From: an uncultured Acetobacteraceae bacterium
GTDB lineage: Bacteria; Pseudomonadota; Alphaproteobacteria; Acetobacterales; Acetobacteraceae
NCBI GenBank assembly: GCA_903918195.1
Contig: CAIXDS010000195.1
Coordinates: 20,911 to 84,910 of the forward strand
Reading direction: 5' to 3'
DNA length: 64,000 bases
The notes below the pieces were generated by a model, which saw only the letters and a program-made list of their open reading frames with translations, did no database searches and was not told where the DNA came from. Both the position numbers and the translations under genes were made by a program. Shown piece by piece: positions 17,348 to 24,897 of the stretch; positions within the stretch are counted from its first letter, which is position 1, and every line of letters starts with the position of its first letter.

Positions 17348-19144
17348 TTAACGCGGCGGCGCGGCGACGGCCTTGTCAGGCACCTTCGGATGGGTGGGCG
17401 CCGATGCCGCCGGCACCACCACCCCCGCATCCTCGTCGTATTGCAGGTGGTTGGGCGCACCGCAGGCGGTCACCACTGCGTCTTCGTCGTAGTGCAGGTC
17501 GTTCGGTGCGCCGCAGGCCGAGATGGTCTCGGACTGGCCGCGCCCCGCCGGCTGTTGCAGGTACTGGCTGTCGTTGGTCGGCGAGCATTTGCCGATGATC
17601 GTGGGCGTGCCGGTGAAGTTGACGTCGGCGGCGAGATCGGGCCGGTTGCGCTTGGTCGCCTGAATCTGCTCGGAGGTCAGCACCTTGCTCTGGTCGAAGC
17701 CCAGTTCCCATTCCGAGGACATGCCGTTGAACTTCAGGCGCTCGAGATCGTAGAATTTCTTCTCCCACGTCGTCTTCGCGAACGCCTTCAGGCAGCCGAG
17801 CATGTACTTGCGCTTCCACTTGTCGCGAATCCACGGATAGCCGAGGAACGTCTTCCGCAGATAGAAGCGCGCATAGTTCTTCATCACGCCCTTGAGCACC
17901 TGCTCGCGGGTCATGGCGTCGGGCTTCATGATCGGCGTGACGAAATTGTACTTCGAGTAGTCGCGGACCTCGACCTTGTCGCCCAGATCCTCGAACAGCT
18001 CGGCGAAGGGCCACGGCGTGTAGCAGTTCCAGTTGACCATGTCGGCCTTCCAGTCCAGCCCCAGCCGGTAGGTTTCCTCGATGGTCTCCGGAGTCTCGTT
18101 CTCCAGCCCCATGATGAACTGCACTTCGGCGACCATGCCGGCGTCGCGCAGCAGCTTCACCGCCAGCTTGTTCTGCTCGATTGTGGTTTCCTTGCGGAAC
18201 AGGTCGAGCTTCATCTGGGCGGCCGCCTCGGTGCCCAGCGAAACATGCACGAGGCCGGCCTTGCGGAACATCGGCAGCAATTCGCGGTCGCGCAGGATGT
18301 CGGTGACGCGGGTGTTGATGCCCCAATGCACCGGCAGGTTACGCTCGATCAACTCCTCGCACAGCCGGATGAACTTCTTGCGGTTGATGGTCGGTTCCTC
18401 GTCGGCGAGGATGAAGAAACCGACATTGTGCTCGCGCACCAGCATTTCGACTTCGTCGACGAATTTCTTCGGATCGCGGGTGCGATACTGGCGCCAGAAC
18501 TTCCACTGCGAGCAGAACCGGCAGGTGAACGGGCAGCCACGGGCGAAGTTGGGCACCGCTACCCGGCAGTTCAGCGGGGTGTAGATGTATTTGTCCCACT
18601 CCAGCAGCGACCAGTCCGGGGTCAGGCTGTCGAGGTCCTTGATGACCGGATGCGCCGGAGTGGCGACCAGCTGGCCGTCTTCCAGGAAGGCCAGGCCCTT
18701 GATTTCGCGCCGTTTCGCCAGATGGGTGCCGTCCTGGATGGCGCGCATCAGATTGACGGTGATCTCCTCGCCCTCGCCGCGGACGATGTAGTCGATCCAG
18801 GGCGCCTCGCTGAGCACCTGGGCGTACATGAAGGTGGGATGGATGCCGCCGAGGATGGTGACCGCGTTCGGCACCGCTTCCCGCGCCAGTTGCAGCGTCT
18901 TCTGCGCCTGATAAATCATCGGGGTGATGGCGGTGGCCATCACCACGTCGGGCTGAATCTTGCGGATCATCTCGGCGAGCTTGTCGTCCGGGATGTAGTT
19001 CGTCATGGCATCGACGAAGCGGATGTTGGTGATGCCCGCCTGCTTCAGCGCGCCACCGACATAGGCCACCCAGCCCGGCGGCCAGTTGCCGGCAATCTCG
19101 GCACCACCGGAATGGTAGTTGGGCTGGATCATCATCACGCGCAT
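17348..19144 (-). CDS. bchE: Mg-protoporphyrin IX monomethyl ester anaerobic oxidative cyclase
   Basis: A 598-residue cobalamin-binding radical-SAM enzyme that forms the isocyclic ring E with water-derived oxygen. The N-terminal B12-binding half starts MRVMMIQPNYHSGG. The radical-SAM [4Fe-4S] motif is CPFTCRFC (Cx3Cx2C). The C-terminus is unusual: about residues 542-575 carry two 17-residue repeats of the form ACGAPNxLxYDED (DNA about 17420-17525, 51-bp period), followed by a Pro/Ala-rich tail. ATG 19144 is preceded by an FNR-type promoter. AcsF (31660-32733) catalyses the same step with O2. Confidence 0.97.
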   Translation of the reverse strand: MRVMMIQPNYHSGGAEIAGNWPPGWVAYVGGALKQAGITNIRFVDAMTNYIPDDKLAEMIRKIQPDVVMATAITPMIYQAQKTLQLAREAVPNAVTILGGIHPTFMYAQVLSEAPWIDYIVRGEGEEITVNLMRAIQDGTHLAKRREIKGLAFLEDGQLVATPAHPVIKDLDSLTPDWSLLEWDKYIYTPLNCRVAVPNFARGCPFTCRFCSQWKFWRQYRTRDPKKFVDEVEMLVREHNVGFFILADEEPTINRKKFIRLCEELIERNLPVHWGINTRVTDILRDRELLPMFRKAGLVHVSLGTEAAAQMKLDLFRKETTIEQNKLAVKLLRDAGMVAEVQFIMGLENETPETIEETYRLGLDWKADMVNWNCYTPWPFAELFEDLGDKVEVRDYSKYNFVTPIMKPDAMTREQVLKGVMKNYARFYLRKTFLGYPWIRDKWKRKYMLGCLKAFAKTTWEKKFYDLERLKFNGMSSEWELGFDQSKVLTSEQIQATKRNRPDLAADVNFTGTPTIIGKCSPTNDSQYLQQPAGRGQSETISACGAPNDLHYDEDAVVTACGAPNHLQYDEDAGVVVPAASAPTHPKVPDKAVAAPPR

Positions 19145-19181
19145 GGACGAACTCCCACCAGATCCTGCTGGTTCACGGAAA

Positions 19182-19221
19182 AATATCGAGTGCGCAACTC
19201 AGTCACCTTGATGTAGGTCAA
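19182..19221 (-). promoter_or_regulatory. bchE promoter with an FNR/FixK box
   Basis: On the minus strand TTGACCTACATCAA (19208-19221) fits TTGAC/T-N4-ATCAA with one deviation from the FNR consensus. A -10-like GATATT lies at 19182-19187, its centre 30 bases from the box centre. That is the geometry of a class II FNR/CRP activator at -41.5. Transcription would begin near 19173, about 29 bases before the bchE ATG. Confidence 0.75.
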
Positions 19222-19276
19222 GATTTTCGCGGCTGCGCGCACCGGTCCGGCCACTCGGCCATCAGTCTCCCGGCCA

Positions 19277-19651
19277 TCAGCGCGGCTCGGCCGCCGATGT
19301 GACCGGGACGACCTCACGATAGCGCGTGCTGATGCTGAACCACACGCCATAGCCCAGCAGCAGGAGCAGGAATCCGGCGAGGTCGATCGGCGAGAACAGA
19401 CTGGAACGGCCGATCGCCGCATAGGATAGCGACACCTCGGCGGCCCCGACGAGCAGCACGAAATTAACAACCGGCCGGGCGATCGCCCCGGTCAGAGCGA
19501 ATTTCTGGCTGGTGCGCACGTCGATCTCCAGCCCCTTGGCCTTCGCCGCGTGCCATGCCGCCAGCGCACGCTTGCGCCGTTGCAGCGCCGTCGTGAAAAA
19601 CCACACCCCGATAGCGGCCAGGACCAGTCCCGCCCAGTTCCTTATCGGCAT
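19277..19651 (-). CDS. Small three-span membrane protein of unknown function
   Basis: A 124-residue protein with three hydrophobic segments (about NWAGLVLAAIGVWFFTTAL, a middle segment containing FVLLVGAAEVSLSYAAIG, and GFLLLLLGYGVWFSIS) separated by a basic loop. ATG 19651 has AGGAGG about 9 bases upstream, which supports real translation. I do not recognise the family. It sits between bchE and crtB. The 233 bases before crtB's stop hold no gene or motif that I can support. Confidence 0.7.
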   Translation of the reverse strand: MPIRNWAGLVLAAIGVWFFTTALQRRKRALAAWHAAKAKGLEIDVRTSQKFALTGAIARPVVNFVLLVGAAEVSLSYAAIGRSSLFSPIDLAGFLLLLLGYGVWFSISTRYREVVPVTSAAEPR

Positions 19652-19884
19652 GCTCAAGCCTCCTTGGATCGGCGATCCGGATCACCGGCGGACCTCTCCG
19701 ACGGGTTCTCCGCGCGCGTTGGATGTTGTGGCCCGATTCACCCGTCAGCACGGGCGCGCATGGCGGGATCGAACCACGAGGCGCAGCAATTGTGCACAGA
19801 TTGCCGTGCGAACGCAGACACAGTTTTCGTCCGCGCGCAAGCCGGCTCAGCGTCCGTCACGCATGTAAACCTTGCAAGCTTTGC

Positions 19885-20991
19885 TCAGGACGACGGCACG
19901 GCTTCGGTGGCCCGGCGGCGGCGTTCGATGGCCTCCATCCGCTCAAGCTGCTCCAGCTTGGTAAACAGTTGCAGCACCCAGCCAACCTGTTCGTTGATGC
20001 TCCGATCCGGGATCGGCGATGCGGCGTCCGGGTTGATGCGACCGCGCGCGGGTTGCGCGATCACGGCATCGATCAGGAATTTCGCCTCGGGCAGCGGCGG
20101 CGAGGCGTCCTGGCGCACCGGCAGGACCGGCGCCGTGAGCGCGCGCGCCATCAGCCGCGCCTTGCGCCGCGCCGACACCACGGCGCGCCGCGAGACCGAA
20201 TCGCAGCCCGCGCGTTCCACTTCACGGCCGATCTCGGCATAGAGGTAGCGCGCCGCCCAGATGCCGGGCTGGCACGACAGCGGCAGCCGCGAAATACCCG
20301 CGCCGGCGCGGTCGTAGAGCACATCGGCCTCGCGCAGCAGGCGCTTGACCACCTCGGCCAGCGCCTCGCTGAACACGGGGTTGGCCAGCCAGGCATCCGG
20401 ATCGATGCCGGCCTCGCGCATCCAGGCGCGCGGCAGATAGAGCCGCCCGTTGCGCGCATCCTCGCCGACGTCGCGGGCGATGTTGGACAATTGCATGGCG
20501 ATGCCGAGGTCGCAGGCGCGCGACACCACGGTGGGATTCCGCTCGCCCATCAGCAGCGTCATCATCACCCCGACGGTGCCGGCCACGCGCGCCGAATAAG
20601 CATGCACGCTCGACATGTCCTCGTAGCGCCGCCCCTCGGCATCCCAGGCGAACCCTTCCAGCAGCGCCTCCGGAATGGCGCGCGGCACGGCGAACCGGGT
20701 CACCACATCGGTCAGCGCCCGGTCGGCCGAGATGGCGGCGGGCCGCCCGTCATAGACCCGCTCCAGCCGCTCGCGCAGCCGCTCGAGCGCGTTGCCGCCG
20801 GGGCTGTCGAGGTCGATGGCATCGTCGGCCACCCGGCAGAACGCATACAGCGAGACTGCCGGGTCCCGCACCGATTTCGGCAGCAGGAACGATGCGGCGA
20901 AAAACGAGCGCGACCCGCCGCGCAGCAACTCGCGGCAGGCCTCGATATCGGCGTGTGACGCCTTGGGTCGTTCAGCGGAGAGCAGAAACAT
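19885..20991 (-). CDS. crtB: 15-cis-phytoene synthase
   Basis: A 368-residue squalene/phytoene synthase family enzyme condensing two GGPP molecules. The first aspartate-rich motif DDAIDLD and the second in LSNIARDVGEDARNGRLYLP are intact. The N-terminal 20 bases overlap the crtI 3' end (20972-20991), so crtI and crtB are translationally coupled. The C-terminal 45 residues after the catalytic domain are charged and variable. Confidence 0.96.
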   Translation of the reverse strand: MFLLSAERPKASHADIEACRELLRGGSRSFFAASFLLPKSVRDPAVSLYAFCRVADDAIDLDSPGGNALERLRERLERVYDGRPAAISADRALTDVVTRFAVPRAIPEALLEGFAWDAEGRRYEDMSSVHAYSARVAGTVGVMMTLLMGERNPTVVSRACDLGIAMQLSNIARDVGEDARNGRLYLPRAWMREAGIDPDAWLANPVFSEALAEVVKRLLREADVLYDRAGAGISRLPLSCQPGIWAARYLYAEIGREVERAGCDSVSRRAVVSARRKARLMARALTAPVLPVRQDASPPLPEAKFLIDAVIAQPARGRINPDAASPIPDRSINEQVGWVLQLFTKLEQLERMEAIERRRRATEAVPSS

Positions 20992-22510
20992 CCGGCACCA
21001 CCATGTCGAGAACGCGGGCAGAGGAAATCACCCCGGGCACACCCGCCCCCGGATGGGTGCCGGCACCGACGAGGTACAGCCGCTCGATGTCCTCGCTGCG
21101 GTTGTGCGGCCGGAACCAGGCACTCTGCAACAGCACCGGCTCAAGCCCGAACCCGGCGCCCTTGAAGGACAGCAGACGGTCCTGGAAATCGCGCGGCGTG
21201 GTGATGCGGGAAGTGGCGATCTGCGATTGCAGACCGGGCAGCACCGTCCGCTCGAGAAAGCGCGCGATCGCCTGCCGGTACGGCTCGGCCTGCTGCGCCC
21301 AATCGATTCCGGCATCCATGTGCGGCACCGGCGACAGCGCATAGAACGTGTCGCAGCCGGGCGGCGCCAGCGACGGATCGGTCGCGGTCGGGCGGTGCAG
21401 ATAGACGCTGAAATCCTCAGCCAGCTTCTTGCGGCTGAAGATGTCGCGCAGAAGCTCCTGATAGCGCGGGCCGAACAGGATGGTGTGATGCGCCACCTCG
21501 GGATACTGGCGCCTGGTGCCGAAATACCAGACGTACAGGCCGCTGGAGTAGCTCGACCGCTTGAGCTTGCGGTCGGTCCAGCGGCGCCGCGCCGAGGCCG
21601 GCAGCAGGCGCAGATAGGTGGTGGCGGAATCGGCGTTGGATACCACGATGTCGGCGGCGATCTGCTCGCCGTTGGCCAGCCGCACGCCGGTCGCGCGCCG
21701 CCCCTGCAGGGTGATCTCGGCCACCTCGGCATTGCAGCGCACGACGTTGCCCTGGCCTTCGATCAGGCTGACCAGCCCGGTCACCAATGCGCCGGTGCCG
21801 CCCATGGCGAAATGCACGCCCCAGCGCTGCTGGATCGCTTCGATCATGCCGTAGATCGAACTGACCTTCAGCGGGTTGCCGCCGATCAGCAGCGGATGGA
21901 AGCTGAAGGCGATGCGCAGCCGTGGATCGCGGAAATGCGCCGAAACGATCGAGTAGACGCTGCGCCACGCCTGCACCTTCATCAGGTCGGGGGCCACCCG
22001 CACCATGTCCATGAAGGAGTTGAACGGCACATGGCCGAGCTCCTCGAAGCCGATACGGCAAAGGGACGTGCTCAGCGCCATGAAGCGCTCGTAGCCCTCG
22101 ACATCGCCCGGCGACAGCCGCGCCACCTCGGCGCGCACGCGCGCCGGATCGCCCGAGATGTCGAGCAGGCTGCCATCGTCGAAGCGCAGCCGGTAGTACG
22201 GGTCCATCCGCCGCAGATCGATGTCGTCGGCCAGCCGGCGGCCAGCGAGTTGCCAGAGGTCCTCCAGCAGCTGCGGCACGGTGATGATGGTCGGACCGGC
22301 ATCGAAGGTGAAGCCGTCCTGGCGATGCACGTAGGCGCGGCCGCCCGGCGCGTCGAGCCGCTCCAGCACGGTCACGCGGTAGCCACGCGCCCCCAGCCGG
22401 ACCGCAGCCGCAAGCCCGCCGAAGCCACTGCCGATAATGACGGCATGCGGCTTATGCTGCACGGGAACCCCGTCGCCGGCGGGAAACACGGCCTGTGTCA
22501 CGTCGAGCAT
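20972..22510 (-). CDS. crtI: Phytoene desaturase
   Basis: A 512-residue CrtI-type FAD desaturase converting phytoene to neurosporene or lycopene. The FAD motif is AVIIGSGFGGLAAAVRLGA and the C-terminal signature is LVGAGTHPGAGVPGVI. ATG 22510 (MLDVTQAVF) is preferred over an in-frame GTG at 22540, because a PpsR-type palindrome at 22522-22539 overlaps the GTG and would otherwise lie inside the coding sequence. It follows the DUF3422 gene by 72 bases. Confidence 0.95.
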   Translation of the reverse strand: MLDVTQAVFPAGDGVPVQHKPHAVIIGSGFGGLAAAVRLGARGYRVTVLERLDAPGGRAYVHRQDGFTFDAGPTIITVPQLLEDLWQLAGRRLADDIDLRRMDPYYRLRFDDGSLLDISGDPARVRAEVARLSPGDVEGYERFMALSTSLCRIGFEELGHVPFNSFMDMVRVAPDLMKVQAWRSVYSIVSAHFRDPRLRIAFSFHPLLIGGNPLKVSSIYGMIEAIQQRWGVHFAMGGTGALVTGLVSLIEGQGNVVRCNAEVAEITLQGRRATGVRLANGEQIAADIVVSNADSATTYLRLLPASARRRWTDRKLKRSSYSSGLYVWYFGTRRQYPEVAHHTILFGPRYQELLRDIFSRKKLAEDFSVYLHRPTATDPSLAPPGCDTFYALSPVPHMDAGIDWAQQAEPYRQAIARFLERTVLPGLQSQIATSRITTPRDFQDRLLSFKGAGFGLEPVLLQSAWFRPHNRSEDIERLYLVGAGTHPGAGVPGVISSARVLDMVVPDVSALR

Positions 22511-22521
22511 TGCGGTAACAA

Positions 22522-22539
22522 CGTAAGCACAACTTGACA
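22522..22539 (-). promoter_or_regulatory. PpsR-type palindrome before crtI
   Basis: On the minus strand TGTCAAGTTGTGCTTACG is TGT-N12-ACG, and its first ten bases are the same as the perfect site before bchC. It lies 12 bases upstream of the preferred crtI ATG, where bound repressor would block transcription. Confidence 0.6.
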
Positions 22540-22582
22540 CTCCTCGCCAGAGGTGAAAGCGGCGGGCACGCCGTTCGGGCGG

Positions 22583-23899
22583 TCAGGTGACGGTGCGGGT
22601 CACCATGCGGCGGATGCTGCGCACCCCTAGTGCGGCCAGCACGGCGATAACAGGAACGCTGATTCCCATTGTCAGCTCCGGGTCGATCGCAAGGCCGCCC
22701 GCCTTCGCCGCCTTCGCCGCGTCGCCGACCAGGGCCACCACGTAATAGGTCAGCGCCGCCACCGACAGGCCCTCGACGGTGGTCTGCAGGCGGAGCTGGA
22801 TTTTCGCCCGGCGGTTCATCGATTCCAGCACGGCCTGATTCTGCCGTTCCAGCGTAACATCAACCCGGGTCGCCAGCAGCTGAATGGCCCGGGCGACGCG
22901 CGCCGACAGCGATTCCTGACGCGCAGCGGCCGCCGCACAGGTGGACATCGCCGGGGCCAGCCGGCGCTCGGTGAATTCCTGGAAGGTCTGCAGCCCCTCG
23001 ATGCGGCGCTCGCGCAGTTCGGCGGTGCGCCGCTGCACCAGGTCGTAATAGGCCGCCGCCGCGCTGAACCGGTACAGATTGTCGGACTCGCGGCTTTCGA
23101 TCTCGGCGGCCAGCCGGGTCAGGCGGTCCAGCAACACCGGCTCGTCCGGCTCGCCCGCCGCTACCAGGTCGGCGGCAATGGTGGCCAGTTCGCGCTCGCG
23201 CTCGCCCAGGAAGGGCGCCAGATTCCGCGCCACCGGGAACGCCAGCAGCGCCAGCATCTGGTAGGTGTCGATCTCCAGCAGGCGCTGCACGATGCGGCCG
23301 GCCTGGCGCGCCGTGCTGCTGCGGTCCAGCACCAGCATGCGGCCGAACCCATCGGCATGGATGCGGAAATCGGTCAGCGCCGTCGCGGCGCCGCCGAGGG
23401 TGGCGGACCCCACCAGCATGTTGCCGGCGAACAATCGCGCGCTCAGCGCCTCGACGTCCGGCGGGGCCTCGCCGCCCGGAAGAAACGCGACATGGGTCGC
23501 CGTGATCACCTGCCCGGGCAGGGCAGCCAGCCAGTCGGGCGGCACCGCGGCAATCGCGGGTTCGGCGAACGGGTCTTCACCCGCACCGGGCACGGTAAAA
23601 AGGTAGCGGACGAACTCGGTATGTCGCTCCCATTGGAGCCGGAACGGACCCAGATCGGCGCGGAAATGATAGGCCGCCAGCGGCGGCGGCGGCACACCGT
23701 AGCGCTCGGCCAGCGCGCACAGCGCGTGCCAGCCGGGCTCGCGCGGGGCGCCGTCCTTCATCAGCGCCAGGTAGGACAGGCGCGTCGGCGCGAGCAGAAG
23801 CTCCGGCGCGCGCGCGTGGACCTCTTCGTTCAGCTCGGCGCGCCGCGGATGGTCGCGCGGAAACACCAGAGCCGGTGCAGGTGGGGTCGCGTCAGGCAT
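22583..23899 (-). CDS. DUF3422 family membrane protein
   Basis: A 438-residue protein matching the DUF3422 pattern. It has the N-terminal RAELNEEVHARAP element, a long alpha-helical middle (residues about 230-360), and two hydrophobic spans near the C-terminus (VAALTYYVVALVGDA and ISVPVIAVLAALGV). The function is unknown; the family is common in alphaproteobacteria. It starts 18 bases before the bchO stop, so it appears to be the last gene of bchI-bchD-bchO-DUF3422. A role in pigment metabolism is only inferred from this position. Confidence 0.8.
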   Translation of the reverse strand: MPDATPPAPALVFPRDHPRRAELNEEVHARAPELLLAPTRLSYLALMKDGAPREPGWHALCALAERYGVPPPPLAAYHFRADLGPFRLQWERHTEFVRYLFTVPGAGEDPFAEPAIAAVPPDWLAALPGQVITATHVAFLPGGEAPPDVEALSARLFAGNMLVGSATLGGAATALTDFRIHADGFGRMLVLDRSSTARQAGRIVQRLLEIDTYQMLALLAFPVARNLAPFLGERERELATIAADLVAAGEPDEPVLLDRLTRLAAEIESRESDNLYRFSAAAAYYDLVQRRTAELRERRIEGLQTFQEFTERRLAPAMSTCAAAAARQESLSARVARAIQLLATRVDVTLERQNQAVLESMNRRAKIQLRLQTTVEGLSVAALTYYVVALVGDAAKAAKAGGLAIDPELTMGISVPVIAVLAALGVRSIRRMVTRTVT

Positions 23900-23917
23900 G
23901 CCAGGCTCCCTTGGCGG

Positions 23918-24799
23918 TTACGCCGCCGCAGCGGCGCTCGCCAGCCCGTGTATCATGTCGGCGATCCGGGCGGGCTGCTCCTCGTGCGCGAGATGGCCGA
24001 GGCCAGGCAGCGACACCAGCTCCGCCCCCGGCACCAGCGCCCGCACGCGGGCGGAATCCGACGGCGGGATGGTGCGGTCGTTGCTGCCGGTGATCAGCAG
24101 CAGATGCGGGCGCAGCCTGGGCAGGTCGTGGGCGAGCGGGCGCAGGTCCCAGTTCGCCATCATCGCCAGCGCCGCCCCCGCATGGGCCGGGCAGCGGGCC
24201 AGCCGCATATATTGATCCACCCCGGCCGGATCGATGCTGGAGCCGGTGCTGCGCAGCATCCGCATGACGACCTTCCGGTCGGCCGCCTGCCAGGCGAACA
24301 TCCGCCGTGTCAGCGGCAGCGACACCACCAGCCGGGCGATCGGCGAGAAGAGGTGGCCCGGCAGGCCGCGCAGCGGCAGCATGGCCCCGTTCAGGCTGAC
24401 CAGGAATCGCGGCGCAATGGTACCGTCCAGGCACATGCGCGCCAGGATGGCCGCCCCGGCGGAGTGGCCCACCGCGAACTCCGGCCGGACGCCCAGCGTG
24501 TGCACCAATTCGCCCAGCGCCCGCGCCATGCCGGGCAGCGACAGCAGCGCCTCGGGCGGCGTGCCGGTGAAGCCGTGGCCCGGCAGGTCGGGCGCCACCA
24601 CCGTGAAGTCGCGCGCCAGCAGCGGCAGCAGATCGCGCCAGGAATGGGTGGCAGCGCCGGTGCCGTGCACCAGCAGCAGCAGCGGGCCGCTGCCGGCGAT
24701 CTGCACGTGCCATCGGATGCCCGCGGCCATGACGAAGCGGCCGGCCTCGCGGTTCGGCCAGTCCCGTCCCTCGCGCTCCCAAACCGGTTTCTCGCTCAT
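23918..24799 (-). CDS. bchO: Mg-chelatase-associated alpha/beta hydrolase BchO
   Basis: A 293-residue alpha/beta-hydrolase fold protein. The oxyanion region LLLLVHGTGAATHSWRDLL and a nucleophile elbow GHSAGA are visible, and the terminal histidine is in LPGLGHLAHEE. BchO proteins accompany bchI and bchD in most purple bacteria; the reaction is not established. ATG 24799 (MSEKPVWERE) is chosen over an upstream in-frame start. It lies 98 bases after bchD. Confidence 0.93.
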   Translation of the reverse strand: MSEKPVWEREGRDWPNREAGRFVMAAGIRWHVQIAGSGPLLLLVHGTGAATHSWRDLLPLLARDFTVVAPDLPGHGFTGTPPEALLSLPGMARALGELVHTLGVRPEFAVGHSAGAAILARMCLDGTIAPRFLVSLNGAMLPLRGLPGHLFSPIARLVVSLPLTRRMFAWQAADRKVVMRMLRSTGSSIDPAGVDQYMRLARCPAHAGAALAMMANWDLRPLAHDLPRLRPHLLLITGSNDRTIPPSDSARVRALVPGAELVSLPGLGHLAHEEQPARIADMIHGLASAAAAA

Positions 24800-24897
24800 G
24801 TCGCCGCCGACCCCGCACCGGTTGAACGCCAAACTGCCGGCTCACCGGCCCCGGGATCGGGGCCGGCGCGGCGCGGCGTCGCCCTTCAGCTTGGTGC

